DNA from: Maribacter zhoushanensis
GTDB taxonomy: Bacteria; Bacteroidota; Bacteroidia; Flavobacteriales; Flavobacteriaceae
NCBI RefSeq assembly: GCF_029350975.1
Contig: NZ_JARKMR010000001.1
Location: forward strand, 186,001 to 250,000
DNA: 64,000 nucleotides
Reading direction: 5' to 3'
The notes beneath the pieces are model-generated. The model made no database searches. It was not told the origin of the DNA and saw nothing but the letters and a program-made list of their open reading frames with translations. Positions 9,991 to 19,827 of the stretch are shown here, piece by piece. The position numbers and the translations under genes are program-made. Position 1 is the first letter of the stretch. Each line of letters starts with the position of its first letter.

Positions 9991-11673
9991 ATGGGAAAAG
10001 CAATCACAACAACAAGAGCGCAAGAGTCGACAAACGCTATAGAACGCATGTATATTACTATGCGTCATTTATTTAATAGAGGTTTTTATAAGCCGAACGG
10101 GGTTTCTGGAGAAGCCCTAAAAAATGCCTTATTACAATTAAGACCTGAAATATATGGTTCTTTAGGAGAAGATAAAGCAGAGTTAAGTGGCTTAATTTAT
10201 GTGCTGGAAAGGTTACCTGAAGGTATAGAACAATGTTCTTTTATCAATTTAACTTCAGATGAGGGTTATGGTATTTCTCATATAAGCCCAATTATTCCGC
10301 CTAAAAGAAGAAGAAACTGTTATCGTATAGATAAGGAGCAGATGAATATTGAGATTACTAGAGGGCGATCGGATATTTATGATATTCTTACCCACCTTAC
10401 TTTTTTATTCATTGAGTCTGAAAAAATATGTAAGCGAGTTTTAATAACGGATACGGAAAGAACAATAAGAGATTGGGCTAAACTTGAGGCTGCTGTTCAA
10501 AAGGAAGAGTTAACTCAAGCAGAACGAGAAATTTCACTTATACATACTGCAAATATATTAGGTAGGTCATTTGAGGAAATTTTAGAGGTTTATAAAAATT
10601 TCAGTACAGAGAACAATCCAGATAGATTCTTGAATGTAATCTATTGGTTAGGTAAACTAGCTATTGATGAAGAAATATCTGGAGAAAAAAGAGCGGTAAC
10701 GTTCAGTGCTTTGCTAAGAGAACGACTAGGGCACCATATACATGGGGAGCGTTGGGCAAATAATATCAAGGAAGTTTTAATTAAAAACAACCTTATGCAT
10801 AGACCCATTCATATAATCTCTGCAAATATGCATAGTGTAATGAATTCTTTATTTGCAAAGGCAGCTCTTAAAAAGGAGTTTCCAAATACTGATTCATTAG
10901 AAATTTTTGAAGCTTTAAGTAGCTCTGGTAACGGGGCACTTAGAAAAAAAGTGTCAGATTTGGCAGTAAAGAACGGTATGATCATCATGGATGATACTTC
11001 TGGTACCAATATAGATGTTCAAATATTTGATACGGCAAAAATTAAGGTAGATAATTGTTCGTATGAATTTTCTGAAGAAGACGTTGATAAAAAACCTGTT
11101 ATATTTGTAATGGATTACGCATTTGGTGAGCAGGCTTATGAGACTATAGATGAGTTATTGAAACCATATAGTACTAAAGAGAACAATGTCTCGTTGATAA
11201 ATGTCGATTCTGTATCTATAATGGGCAAAGCAGGTATTTTAGAAGGCGGAAAAGGGGATTTAATGATACCATCTGCTCATATTTTTGAAGGAACTGCAGA
11301 CAATTATCCGTTTAAAAATGAATTGTGTGCTAAAGACTTTGAAGGTTATGGTTTAGAGGTTTTTGAAGGTACAATGGTGACTGTTTTAGGAACATCACTT
11401 CAAAACAAAGATATTTTGAAGTTCTTTCATAAGTCAACTTGGAATGTAATAGGACTTGAAATGGAAGGTGTACATTATCAAAAAGCGATACAATCTGCTT
11501 CTAAGATACGTAAGAGTATTGGAGAAGATGTAAAGGTACGTTATGCATATTATGCATCAGATAATCCATTAGAAACCGGAAGTACATTAGCATCTGGTGG
11601 TTTAGGAACAACAGGTGTAAAGCCTACTTACTTGATTACGGATAAAATTTTAAAGCAAATATTTAATACATAG
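9991..11673 (+). CDS. conserved Bacteroidota protein with a nucleoside-phosphorylase-like C-terminus (DUF6909-type)
   Basis: 560 residues from the ATG at 9991; a TTG four codons earlier is possible but less likely. It resembles a protein conserved in Flavobacteriia that I associate with the DUF6909 label (from memory). The N-terminal ~330 residues are helical with no motif I recognise. Residues about 365-560 carry features of the PNP/UDP phosphorylase and MTA/SAH nucleosidase fold: GKAGILEGGKGD (412-423) resembles the GxAGxL..GD core, GLEMEG (488-493) resembles the substrate-binding ME motif, and ASDNP (522-526) resembles the catalytic-Asp SD motif. A nucleoside or base-binding role is therefore inferred, not shown. 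The stop is one base before the Wzz-like gene, so this gene may drive entry into the polysaccharide operon. Confidence 0.7.
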   Translation: MGKAITTTRAQESTNAIERMYITMRHLFNRGFYKPNGVSGEALKNALLQLRPEIYGSLGEDKAELSGLIYVLERLPEGIEQCSFINLTSDEGYGISHISPIIPPKRRRNCYRIDKEQMNIEITRGRSDIYDILTHLTFLFIESEKICKRVLITDTERTIRDWAKLEAAVQKEELTQAEREISLIHTANILGRSFEEILEVYKNFSTENNPDRFLNVIYWLGKLAIDEEISGEKRAVTFSALLRERLGHHIHGERWANNIKEVLIKNNLMHRPIHIISANMHSVMNSLFAKAALKKEFPNTDSLEIFEALSSSGNGALRKKVSDLAVKNGMIIMDDTSGTNIDVQIFDTAKIKVDNCSYEFSEEDVDKKPVIFVMDYAFGEQAYETIDELLKPYSTKENNVSLINVDSVSIMGKAGILEGGKGDLMIPSAHIFEGTADNYPFKNELCAKDFEGYGLEVFEGTMVTVLGTSLQNKDILKFFHKSTWNVIGLEMEGVHYQKAIQSASKIRKSIGEDVKVRYAYYASDNPLETGSTLASGGLGTTGVKPTYLITDKILKQIFNT

Positions 11674-11674
11674 A

Positions 11675-12670
11675 ATGGCAAGCGATCAATCACCATCTAC
11701 TCAAAGCAATTCTGATGAAATTGATTTGGGACAATTACTTCAATTAATTAAGAGAGGTTTTAATGCCATTTTTCGTTGGATTTTAAGAGTATTTCTATAC
11801 CTTAAAAAGAACATTCTTCTACTTATTGGGCTGGTCGTTGTTGGTCTTGCAATTGGGTACGGTCTTAATCAAATTATATCTAAAAAATATAAGACCGAAG
11901 TTATTGTTAAACCGCAAATTGAAAGTAAAAACTATTTATATGATGTTGTAGCCGAAATTCAATCTAATATAAAGGCAAAAGATACTTTGTTTTTTAAATC
12001 GATAGGTATAGAGAATATTGATTTTAATGGTTTAAACATTGAAATTTCTAGAGTTGCTGAGGTTGGTAATTCTGAGAGTGATCTTAAATATTTAGAGCTA
12101 CTTCAAAGTTTTGAGAATACTGATGCAATTGCAGATATTGTAAGGGCCGAACTTCAGAATAAAAGCTCATTTAACCATAGAATAACTTTCTCTTATAAAG
12201 ATGCCACTTTTGGGAAGGTGTTCGCAGAGAAAGCAGTTAATTATATTAATACTAATAACTACTATAACAATCTTCTAGAAGTACACCGAAAAAATGCTAT
12301 GGGTCGTATTGAGGCAGATGAAAAGCTGTTAAAACAAGTAGATGAAATTATTGAAAATTATACTGATGGTTTAGTTTCAAATAAAGATAATAGTTCAACT
12401 GAAAGAATTGTTTTAGATAATCAGGAACAAGTTAATATTGCTGATTTATTTGAATATAAAACTAGTTTGATTAGAGATATTGAAACAAAAAGATTAGAGT
12501 TAGAAGAGCGTATAGCACCTGTTAGTATAATTAATATGGGGCAACCTCAAGTAGAGCAAAAGTCTTTTTTCGGTAAAAGTATTGTGTTGATTCCTGTAAT
12601 ATTTGTTTCTGTGTTTTTTATACTATCTGTATTGGTTTATTTAAACAGAAAATCAAAATCTATAGTTTAA
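11675..12670 (+). CDS. Wzz-like polysaccharide chain-length regulator
   Basis: 331 residues with the classic polysaccharide co-polymerase layout: an N-terminal membrane helix at about 46-65, a long mostly helical periplasmic domain (about 70-300) and a C-terminal membrane helix at about 303-322 with a short basic tail. A proline/glycine segment (PVSIINMGQPQV) lies just before the second helix, as expected. No tyrosine kinase domain is fused and there are no tyrosine-rich tail sites, so it is of the Wzz rather than the Wzc type. It starts one base after the preceding gene and ends 3 bases before rfbB. It is the first recognisable gene of the glycan locus and should set the modal length of the polymer made by the downstream Wzy-like proteins. 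Confidence 0.8.
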   Translation: MASDQSPSTQSNSDEIDLGQLLQLIKRGFNAIFRWILRVFLYLKKNILLLIGLVVVGLAIGYGLNQIISKKYKTEVIVKPQIESKNYLYDVVAEIQSNIKAKDTLFFKSIGIENIDFNGLNIEISRVAEVGNSESDLKYLELLQSFENTDAIADIVRAELQNKSSFNHRITFSYKDATFGKVFAEKAVNYINTNNYYNNLLEVHRKNAMGRIEADEKLLKQVDEIIENYTDGLVSNKDNSSTERIVLDNQEQVNIADLFEYKTSLIRDIETKRLELEERIAPVSIINMGQPQVEQKSFFGKSIVLIPVIFVSVFFILSVLVYLNRKSKSIV

Positions 12671-12673
12671 TTT

Positions 12674-13678
12674 ATGGCAAACCACCATTCTAATAATACA
12701 ATTTTAATTACTGGTGGTGCTGGTTTTATAGGGAGTAATTTTATACCCTTCTTTTTGTCAAAGAATCCTGAAATAAATCTAATTAATTTAGATTTATTAA
12801 CCTATGCGGGAGATTTGGAAAACTTAAATGAAGTTAAGAAAGCTTCAAATTATACATTTATAAAAGGGGATATCTGCGACAATCTTTTGGTTAAGCATTT
12901 ATTTGAGGAATATAACATTAGCGGAGTTATAAATTTTGCCGCAGAATCTCATGTCGATAATTCTATAAATTCACCTAGACAATTCATAAAAACGAATATT
13001 GAGGGTACATTTAATCTGCTAGAAAATGCTAGGATTTTTTGGAAAACTAAAAACTATAGATTTCACCATATTAGTACAGATGAAGTTTATGGTTCTTTAA
13101 GTGAAGATGGTTTTTTTACAGAGAAATCTAACTACCAGCCCAATAGCCCATATAGTGCATCTAAGGCATCTTCTGATTTTTTGGTCAGAAGCTACTATCA
13201 CACTTATGGCATGAACGTGGTAACCAGTAATTGCTCTAATAATTATGGTCCTAAACAACATGATGAAAAATTGATTCCTACAATAATTAGGTCTGCCATC
13301 AATGGTTTTAAAATTCCTATTTATGGGAATGGAAAAAATGTAAGAGACTGGTTATTTGTTAAGGATCATTGTACAGGTATAGAATCTATTTATCACAAAG
13401 GAAAAGCGGGAGAAACTTATTTGTTAGGGGGGAATAATGAATACGATAATTTAACCATAGCGACTAAGATTTGTGAAATTTTAGACTATAAAATTCCTAA
13501 CAAGAAAGGTAGTTATAGTAATCAAATACATTTTGTTGAAGATCGTCTGGGGCACGATTTCAGATATGCAATTGATGCTTCAAAGGTTTTTAAAGAATTA
13601 AGTTGGAAACCCAATGAAAGCTTTGATTCTGGTTTAGAAAAAACTGTTGACTGGTATTTAAAAAAATATCAACTTTAA
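12674..13678 (+). CDS. rfbB: dTDP-glucose 4,6-dehydratase
   Basis: 334 residues of an extended short-chain dehydrogenase. The NAD-binding motif GGAGFIGSN is at 14-22, the TDE catalytic triplet at 135-137 (STDEVYG) and the YxxxK pair at Y160/K164 (YSASK). It makes dTDP-4-keto-6-deoxyglucose, the second step to dTDP-L-rhamnose. The length is normal for the family. It is followed 4 bases later by rfbA, giving the order rfbB-rfbA-rfbC-rfbD, which is common in Flavobacteriia. Confidence 0.95.
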   Translation: MANHHSNNTILITGGAGFIGSNFIPFFLSKNPEINLINLDLLTYAGDLENLNEVKKASNYTFIKGDICDNLLVKHLFEEYNISGVINFAAESHVDNSINSPRQFIKTNIEGTFNLLENARIFWKTKNYRFHHISTDEVYGSLSEDGFFTEKSNYQPNSPYSASKASSDFLVRSYYHTYGMNVVTSNCSNNYGPKQHDEKLIPTIIRSAINGFKIPIYGNGKNVRDWLFVKDHCTGIESIYHKGKAGETYLLGGNNEYDNLTIATKICEILDYKIPNKKGSYSNQIHFVEDRLGHDFRYAIDASKVFKELSWKPNESFDSGLEKTVDWYLKKYQL

Positions 13679-13682
13679 ATTT

Positions 13683-14543
13683 ATGAAAGGAATTATACTT
13701 GCAGGTGGTACTGGATCACGTTTATGGCCATTGACAAGGGCTTTAAGTAAGCAGCTAATGCCTATTTATGATAAACCAATGATATATTACCCATTGTCTA
13801 CTTTAATGACGACCGGTATACGAGAGATTTTGATTATTACAACTCCTGAGGATTTGCCGTTATTTAAAAAGTTACTTTCAGACGGTAGTCAGTTAGGTTG
13901 TAGATTTGAATATGCCGTTCAAAAAGAACCTAAAGGGTTAGCGGAGGCTTTCATCATTGGTAAAGATTTTATCGGTGCCAGTAAGGTTGCCTTAATTTTA
14001 GGGGATAATATTTTTTATGGTAATGGTCTTGAGAGATTGTTGAAGGAAAATTATAAGCCAAAAGGAGGTATTATTTATGGATATCACGTAAATAACCCAA
14101 AAAGATATGGTGTAGTTGAATTTGATAATGAGGGAAAGGCTATTTCTATTGTTGAAAAACCAGAAATACCTAAATCTAATTTTGCTATACCAGGAATCTA
14201 TTTTTATGATAATGAAGTAGTTGAAATTGCTGAAAACATAGAACCAAGTAGCAGAGGAGAATTAGAAATTACAGATGTAAATATTGCCTATTTGAATAAA
14301 GGTAATTTGAAAGTAAGTGTACTTGATAAAGGCATTGCATGGTTAGACACTGGCACATTCAGTTCTTTAATGCAAGCATCTCAGTTTGTACAAGTAATAG
14401 AGGAACGACAAGGTTTAAAAATTGGATGTATTGAAGAGGTAGCTTTTAGACAAGGGTTTATAAATGCTAGTCAATTACAAAAATTGGCAGAACCTTTGTT
14501 AAAAAGTGGTTATGGAGAATATTTAATGAATTTGATTAAATGA
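13683..14543 (+). CDS. rfbA: glucose-1-phosphate thymidylyltransferase
   Basis: 286 residues, full length for RmlA. The nucleotidyltransferase signature [11 protein letters not shown] lies at residues 8-18, with the activating lysine in [11 protein letters not shown] and the metal-binding region [10 protein letters not shown]. It condenses dTTP and glucose-1-phosphate to dTDP-glucose, which feeds RfbB. Its stop overlaps the start of rfbC (ATGA at 14540-14543), which points to translational coupling. Confidence 0.95.
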   Translation: MKGIILAGGTGSRLWPLTRALSKQLMPIYDKPMIYYPLSTLMTTGIREILIITTPEDLPLFKKLLSDGSQLGCRFEYAVQKEPKGLAEAFIIGKDFIGASKVALILGDNIFYGNGLERLLKENYKPKGGIIYGYHVNNPKRYGVVEFDNEGKAISIVEKPEIPKSNFAIPGIYFYDNEVVEIAENIEPSSRGELEITDVNIAYLNKGNLKVSVLDKGIAWLDTGTFSSLMQASQFVQVIEERQGLKIGCIEEVAFRQGFINASQLQKLAEPLLKSGYGEYLMNLIK

Positions 14544-15082
14544 AAATTACCGAAACAAAATTAAAAGATTGCCTAATTTTAGAGCCTAAAATTTTTGAAG
14601 ATAACAGAGGGTTTTTTTTTGAAGTTTTCAAAAAAAAAGAACTGAGTGCTTTTTTGGGATATGATGTTGATTTCGTTCAAGAAAATAAATCTCTTTCTAA
14701 GAAAAATGTTTTAAGAGGACTACATTTTCAGAAAGGAGATAGCGCACAAGCCAAGTTAGTTTCTGTTCAAAAAGGTGAGGTAGTAGATGTAATCGTTGAT
14801 ATTAGATCTGATAGTGTAACTTTTGGCGAACATGTTAAGGTGCATTTATCAGATGTGAATAATAAAAGCATTTTTATACCAAGAGGTATGGCACACGGAT
14901 TTGTAACCCTTACCGATGATGTAGTATTTACCTATCTATGTGATAACTTTTATGACCCTAAAATGGAATCTGGGATTATATATAAAGATTCTGACTTAGC
15001 CATAGATTGGGGTTATTCTTCATCAGAATTAACAGTTTCAAAAAAAGATATGCTTTTACCAACTTTCAAAGAATTGATGTAA
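14540..15082 (+). CDS. rfbC: dTDP-4-dehydrorhamnose 3,5-epimerase
   Basis: 180 residues, the usual RmlC length, with the cupin signatures [20 protein letters not shown] (likely catalytic H62) and RGMAHGF, and the aromatic TYLCDNFY segment that carries the likely catalytic tyrosine. It double-epimerises the keto sugar made by RfbB. The TAA stop shares bases with the ATG of rfbD (TAATG at 15080-15084). Confidence 0.95.
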   Translation: MKITETKLKDCLILEPKIFEDNRGFFFEVFKKKELSAFLGYDVDFVQENKSLSKKNVLRGLHFQKGDSAQAKLVSVQKGEVVDVIVDIRSDSVTFGEHVKVHLSDVNNKSIFIPRGMAHGFVTLTDDVVFTYLCDNFYDPKMESGIIYKDSDLAIDWGYSSSELTVSKKDMLLPTFKELM

Positions 15083-15852
15083 TGAAGAGGGTTTTGGTTA
15101 CAGGATCAAATGGGCAGTTAGGGCAATGTTTACACAAAATTGCTCCGTTGTACAAAGGTTTTAAATTTATTTTTAAGAATTCTGCCGATTTAGATATTAC
15201 AGATCGTTTATCAATTAAAAAAAACTTTGATTCTAACGATTTTGACTATTGTATAAATTGCGCGGCATATACCTATGTAGAACAAGCAGAGAAAACGCCG
15301 GATATCGCATATAAAGTAAATGCAGAAGGTGTTAAGAATTTAGCACATGTTTGTAAAGATTATAGCACAACATTGATACACATTTCTACCGATTATGTAT
15401 TTGACGGTGAAAAGGATGGACCGTATACCGTTAAAGATGTGCCTAACCCAATTAATGAATACGGCAAATCTAAATTGCAAGGTGAAAAGTATATTCAAGA
15501 TATAATGGAGAATTATTGTATTATACGTACGTCTTGGTTGTATTCTGAATTTGGAAAGAATTTTTATACCACTATTTTGAAAAAAGCTAGGGCCGGGGAG
15601 AATCTATCAGTAACAGATATTCAAATTGGGTGTCCTACTAATGCAAATAATTTAGCGAAATATATAGTTGGAAAATTAGCCCGCAATAATAACTTTGGGA
15701 TAGAACACTTTACAGATGGATATTCCTGTACATGGTTCGATTTTGCTAAAAAGATATTAATTGACCAAGGATTACAGATGACGGTTAAATTACGCAGAGA
15801 TAAGAATTATCGTACTTTTGTTAAAAGACCAGTAAATAGTGTGCTGAATTAG
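15082..15852 (+). CDS. rfbD: dTDP-4-dehydrorhamnose reductase, C-terminally truncated
   Basis: 256 residues from the ATG at 15082. A start inside rfbC would be possible in frame, but the motif VLVTGSNGQLG begins right after this ATG. NAD(P) binding (TGSNGQLG, 7-14), STDYVFDG (102-109) and the YxxxK pair Y127/K131 are present. The protein stops just after RPVNSVLN, whereas RmlD proteins normally run about 25-35 residues further with a KI...W..SL substrate-side tail. Shifting by one base after this point opens the short stretch LALNKSEI, whose TGA overlaps the ATG of the next gene, so the end may be the scar of a recombination or frameshift. Whether it still makes dTDP-rhamnose is uncertain; another rfbD could exist elsewhere. 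Confidence 0.85.
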   Translation: MKRVLVTGSNGQLGQCLHKIAPLYKGFKFIFKNSADLDITDRLSIKKNFDSNDFDYCINCAAYTYVEQAEKTPDIAYKVNAEGVKNLAHVCKDYSTTLIHISTDYVFDGEKDGPYTVKDVPNPINEYGKSKLQGEKYIQDIMENYCIIRTSWLYSEFGKNFYTTILKKARAGENLSVTDIQIGCPTNANNLAKYIVGKLARNNNFGIEHFTDGYSCTWFDFAKKILIDQGLQMTVKLRRDKNYRTFVKRPVNSVLN

Positions 15853-15871
15853 CATTAAATAAATCTGAAAT

Positions 15872-17059
15872 ATGAAAATACTTAACCTTATTGGAAGGGA
15901 AAGAGAGTTATTTGAAAAAGATATTACTACCCATGAAGACAAATTAAGTGAATTAGTAGGTATTTCTTCGTTTCTTGTTATTGGTGGTGCGGGATCTATA
16001 GGCCAGGCAGTAACAAAAGAAATTTTTAAACGAAATCCTAAAAAACTCCATGTCGTTGACATTAGCGAGAATAATCTGGTGGAATTAGTTAGAGATATTC
16101 GTAGTTCATTTGGTTATATAGACGGTGATTTTCAAACTTTCGCTTTGGATATTGGTTCTAAAGAATATGATGCTTTTATAGAAACAGATGGTAAGTATGA
16201 TTATGTGCTTAACCTTTCGGCTTTAAAACACGTTAGGAGCGAGAAAGACCCCTTTACATTAATGCGAATGATAGAGGTTAATATATTTAATACCGATAAA
16301 ACTATTAAACAAGCAATAGCAAAAGGATCAAAAAAATATTTTTGTGTATCAACGGATAAAGCTGCAAACCCGGTAAATATGATGGGGGCTTCAAAACGTA
16401 TTATGGAAATGTTTCTAATGAGAAACAGTGCAGAAATACCCATATCCACTGCCCGTTTTGCAAATGTGGCATTTTCTGATGGGTCATTATTACATGGTTT
16501 TGATCAAAGAATTAAAAAAGGTCAACCTATTGTAGCTCCTAATGATATAAAAAGATATTTCGTTATACCCAAAGAAAGTGGTGAGCTCTGCTTAATGTCT
16601 TGTATTTTTGGTGATAATCGGGATATTTTTTTTCCAAAGCTAGATGAAGGGCTGCATTTAATATCGTTTGCGGACATTGCAGTGAAATATTTAAGATCTT
16701 TAGGTTATGAGCCTTACCTATGCGGAAATGAACAAGAAGCTAGGGATTTAGTAAAAACACTTCCTAAAGAAGGAAAATGGCCATGTCTGTTTTCTGGTAG
16801 CGATACCACTGGTGAAAAGGATTTTGAAGAATTTTTTACCAATTCGGAAACCTTAGATATGAATCGTTTTCAAAAATTAGGAATTATAAAAAACAAACTT
16901 GAGGTCAATCATGAAAAGTTGGAATATTTTGAAAATACTATTGACCAAATAAAAGAGCAACGAACTTGGTCAAAAAAACCAATTGTAGATTTGTTCTTTG
17001 AAATGATACCTGCGTTTGGTCATAAAGAAACCGGTAAGTATTTAGATAGTAAAATGTAA
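15872..17059 (+). CDS. legB: nucleotide-sugar 4,6-dehydratase of the CapD/LegB type (first legionaminate enzyme)
   Basis: 395 residues of the FlaA1/CapD family. The Rossmann motif GGAGSIG is at 38-44 and the catalytic STDKA at 160-164. In the position of the SDR YxxxK tyrosine the protein has methionine (M171, in MMGASK, with K175). In this family M at that position marks configuration-retaining dehydratases (WbpM/PglF-like), while Y marks the inverting PseB type. This fits the legionaminic rather than the pseudaminic acid route, where the enzyme makes a 4-keto-6-deoxy GlcNAc nucleotide. It is followed 5 bases later by the aminotransferase. The C-terminal ~100 residues extend beyond the catalytic core, as in many Leg-type homologues. 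The nucleotide carried (UDP or GDP) cannot be read from this gene. Confidence 0.82.
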   Translation: MKILNLIGRERELFEKDITTHEDKLSELVGISSFLVIGGAGSIGQAVTKEIFKRNPKKLHVVDISENNLVELVRDIRSSFGYIDGDFQTFALDIGSKEYDAFIETDGKYDYVLNLSALKHVRSEKDPFTLMRMIEVNIFNTDKTIKQAIAKGSKKYFCVSTDKAANPVNMMGASKRIMEMFLMRNSAEIPISTARFANVAFSDGSLLHGFDQRIKKGQPIVAPNDIKRYFVIPKESGELCLMSCIFGDNRDIFFPKLDEGLHLISFADIAVKYLRSLGYEPYLCGNEQEARDLVKTLPKEGKWPCLFSGSDTTGEKDFEEFFTNSETLDMNRFQKLGIIKNKLEVNHEKLEYFENTIDQIKEQRTWSKKPIVDLFFEMIPAFGHKETGKYLDSKM

Positions 17060-17064
17060 CTTCA

Positions 17065-18204
17065 ATGATTCAAGAAACAATAGATTTTATTAGGTCGTAT
17101 TATGAGAGCGAAGACTTTATACCTCTTCATGAGCCTTATTTTGCCGGTAATGAAAAAAAGTATTTAAATGAATGTATTGATACAACCTTTGTATCTAGTG
17201 TTGGTAAATTTGTTGACAAATTTGAAAAGGATATTGCAAATTTTACGGGTTCAAAGTATGCGATAGCTACTGTAAACGGTACTTCAGCTTTACATATTGC
17301 GTTACAACTTGCAGGTGTAGAAAGAGAGGATGAAGTGTTAACTCAGTCATTAACGTTCATAGCCACATGTAATGCAATCAGTTATATAGGAGCTCACCCT
17401 ATTTTTATAGATGTTGATATAGATACAATGGGGCTGTCCCCTGAAAAATTAAAGCAATTTTTAACGAAAGAAACAATCATTAAAGATGGGGTTTGTATAA
17501 ATAAAAGGACCAAACGCAAAATAAAGGCGGTAGTACCAATGCATACATTTGGAATGCCCATTAATATTGATGATTTGAAAGCGGTTTGTGAGCCATATAA
17601 TATCAAAATTATAGAGGACGCAGCAGAATCTTTAGGGAGTTATGATAATCATGTTCATACAGGAACGAAAGGTCTGGCAGGTACATTGAGTTTTAATGGA
17701 AATAAAACCATTACTACTGGTGGTGGTGGCATGATTTTAACAAATGACGAACATCTGGCAAGAAAAGCCAAACATATAACAACTACCGCTAAAATTCCTC
17801 ATCGTTGGGATTTTAACCATGATCAGATTGGTTATAATTATAGAATGCCCAATATTAATGCAGCACTTGGTTGTGCCCAGTTAGAAAAATTACCTGAAAT
17901 TTTACGGAACAAACGAGATTTAGCCCAAAAATATGTAGTTTTTTTTAAAAATAAATCGGCAAATTTTGTTACAGAACCTAAGGATACATCGGCAAATTAT
18001 TGGTTGAATTCCATCGTTCTTGAGAATCCAAACGATAGAGATGAGTTCTTGTCGGCTACCAATGATGCTGGTGTAATGACAAGACCAATTTGGAAGCTAA
18101 TGTCTAGCTTGCCCATGTTTAAAAAAGCTCAAAAAGGAAATCTCGACAATTCCGTTTGGTTAGAACAGCGTGTAATTAATATTCCAAGTAGTGTCAAAAA
18201 ATAA
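17065..18204 (+). CDS. legC: PLP-dependent 4-aminotransferase (LegC family, DegT/DnrJ/EryC1)
   Basis: 379 residues of the sugar aminotransferase family. The internal aldimine lysine is K214 in FNGNKTITTGGGG, and the cofactor aspartate is D185 in IIEDAAESLG. The opening IPLHEPYFAGNEKKYL and the segment VSSVGKFVDKFE are typical of LegC-type enzymes. It transfers an amino group to C4 of the 4-keto sugar made by the upstream dehydratase. Its last 14 bases overlap the next gene. Confidence 0.85.
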   Translation: MIQETIDFIRSYYESEDFIPLHEPYFAGNEKKYLNECIDTTFVSSVGKFVDKFEKDIANFTGSKYAIATVNGTSALHIALQLAGVEREDEVLTQSLTFIATCNAISYIGAHPIFIDVDIDTMGLSPEKLKQFLTKETIIKDGVCINKRTKRKIKAVVPMHTFGMPINIDDLKAVCEPYNIKIIEDAAESLGSYDNHVHTGTKGLAGTLSFNGNKTITTGGGGMILTNDEHLARKAKHITTTAKIPHRWDFNHDQIGYNYRMPNINAALGCAQLEKLPEILRNKRDLAQKYVVFFKNKSANFVTEPKDTSANYWLNSIVLENPNDRDEFLSATNDAGVMTRPIWKLMSSLPMFKKAQKGNLDNSVWLEQRVINIPSSVKK

Positions 18205-18823
18205 ACATATTTATTTTTTAGGATATTCTGGACATGCCTATGTTGCTATTGATGTTGCTAACAGTAGCGGATATTATGTAAAAGGTTACTTTGATCAGCA
18301 AGAAAATAAAGAAAACCCATATGATATTCAATATTTTGGGAATGAAGCAAATATTGATTTAAAGGATTTTGTTAATGATTGTTATGTATTCCCAGCTATG
18401 GGTTCTAATACCATTAGGAAAAGATTACATACATTATTAAAGCAGCTAAATATTAAACAATTGGTCTTGGCACATCCTACTGCATTTATTTCTGATACAG
18501 CTGTTATTGGTGAATCTTCTTTAATAAATCCTAACGTGTCTATCAACGCTTTGGCAAGAATAGGAAAAGCATGTATAATCAATACAGGAAGTATAATAGA
18601 ACATGAATGTCAAATTGGTAATTATTCACATATTGCACCGGGAGCCGTGTTAGCTGGTAACGTTAAAATAGGAGAAAATTGCTTTGTAGGAGCAAGGGCC
18701 GTTATTAAACAAGGGGTATCAATAGCCGATAATGTTATTGTTGGAGCAGGTTCAGTAGTTTTGAACAATATAGATCGGAAAGGGACATGGGTAGGAAATC
18801 CTGCTAAACAACTAATAAAGTAA
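18191..18823 (+). CDS. legH: NeuD/LegH-type sugar N-acetyltransferase
   Basis: 210 residues. The N-terminal Rossmann-like subdomain (IYFLGYSGHAYVAID) binds the nucleotide sugar. The C-terminal left-handed beta helix is built of hexapeptide repeats (VIGESSLINPN through IVGAGSVVLNN) and ends in the canonical WVGNPAKQLIK. By family and position it acetylates the 4-amino group to give the diacetamido sugar. The only start that keeps the N-terminal motif is GTG at 18191, which overlaps legC by 14 bases. The same 14-base overlap with a non-ATG start recurs at 20986 and 38451. Confidence 0.83.
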   Translation: MSKNKHIYFLGYSGHAYVAIDVANSSGYYVKGYFDQQENKENPYDIQYFGNEANIDLKDFVNDCYVFPAMGSNTIRKRLHTLLKQLNIKQLVLAHPTAFISDTAVIGESSLINPNVSINALARIGKACIINTGSIIEHECQIGNYSHIAPGAVLAGNVKIGENCFVGARAVIKQGVSIADNVIVGAGSVVLNNIDRKGTWVGNPAKQLIK

Positions 18824-19827
18824 TGAAAAACAGAGTACTGATAATTGCTGAAGCGGGTGTAAACCATAATGGAGATATAACTTTAGCAAAAAAATTAATA
18901 GATGCTGCAGCAGATGCAGGGGTAGATTACGTTAAGTTTCAAACATTTAACTCTAAAAAACTTGTTAGTAAATCAGCTCAAAAAGCTGATTATCAAAAAC
19001 AAAATACCAATGATGAAGTAGAATCTCAGTTAAAGATGCTACAAAAACTTGAACTTAGTAAAAACGACCACCTTATATTAATTGATTATTGCAAAGCAAA
19101 GAATATTAAGTTTTTATCAACCGCTTTTGACCTAGATAGTATTGATTTTTTAGAAGAACTTAAAATTGATTTGTGGAAAATACCTTCTGGTGAAATTACC
19201 AATTTACCTTATTTAAGAAAACTAGGTGGCTTAGGCAAACCGGTGATAATCTCTACTGGTATGGCCGAGATGTCAGAAATAGAAGACGCAATAAATGTTG
19301 TTACTTCATCTGGTACAGATATAAAAGATATTACTGTTTTGCATTGTAATACAGAATATCCAACACCCATGCAAGATGTGAACTTGACGGCAATGAACAC
19401 TATAAAAGATGTGTTTAAAGTACCTATAGGTTATTCTGATCATACTTTGGGGATTGAGATACCTATAGCCGCGGTAGCTCTTGGAGCCACTGTTATCGAA
19501 AAACATTTTACCCTTGACAATAGTATGGACGGTCCTGATCATAAAGCGTCATTAGAACCCCAAGAGCTTAAAAAAATGGTGGCTGCAATAAGAAATATTG
19601 AACAGGCTTTGGGCAATGGTATAAAAGCCCCTAGCCCAAGTGAAGTTAAAAACAAACCTATTGCACGTAAAAGTATTGTAGCAAATGTTGATATTTCTAA
19701 AGGAGAAGTTTTCAACGAAAACAATATAACCGTAAAGCGGCCGGGTACAGGAATATCTCCTATGAAATGGGATGAGGTTATTGGTACAATTGCAACTAAA
19801 AACTACAAAGCTGACGAGTTAATATGA
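18823..19827 (+). CDS. legI: N,N'-diacetyllegionaminate synthase (NeuB family)
   Basis: 334 residues, the normal NeuB length. An N-terminal TIM barrel (EAGVNHNGD, KFQTFN, STGMAE, YSDHTLG, EKHFTLD) is followed by a C-terminal SAF/antifreeze-like domain at about 275-334 (ARKSIVANVDISKGEVF). It condenses phosphoenolpyruvate with the hexose released by the 2-epimerase to form the nine-carbon acid. The start overlaps the stop of legH (TAATG). The neighbours LegB/LegC/LegH support legionaminate over sialic acid as product. Confidence 0.88.
   Translation: MKNRVLIIAEAGVNHNGDITLAKKLIDAAADAGVDYVKFQTFNSKKLVSKSAQKADYQKQNTNDEVESQLKMLQKLELSKNDHLILIDYCKAKNIKFLSTAFDLDSIDFLEELKIDLWKIPSGEITNLPYLRKLGGLGKPVIISTGMAEMSEIEDAINVVTSSGTDIKDITVLHCNTEYPTPMQDVNLTAMNTIKDVFKVPIGYSDHTLGIEIPIAAVALGATVIEKHFTLDNSMDGPDHKASLEPQELKKMVAAIRNIEQALGNGIKAPSPSEVKNKPIARKSIVANVDISKGEVFNENNITVKRPGTGISPMKWDEVIGTIATKNYKADELI

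Noticed and set aside
15007-15081. Upstream in-frame extension of rfbD within rfbC
   Set aside because: The extra 25 residues lie before the conserved nucleotide-binding motif and overlap rfbC; the TAATG junction gives a natural start.
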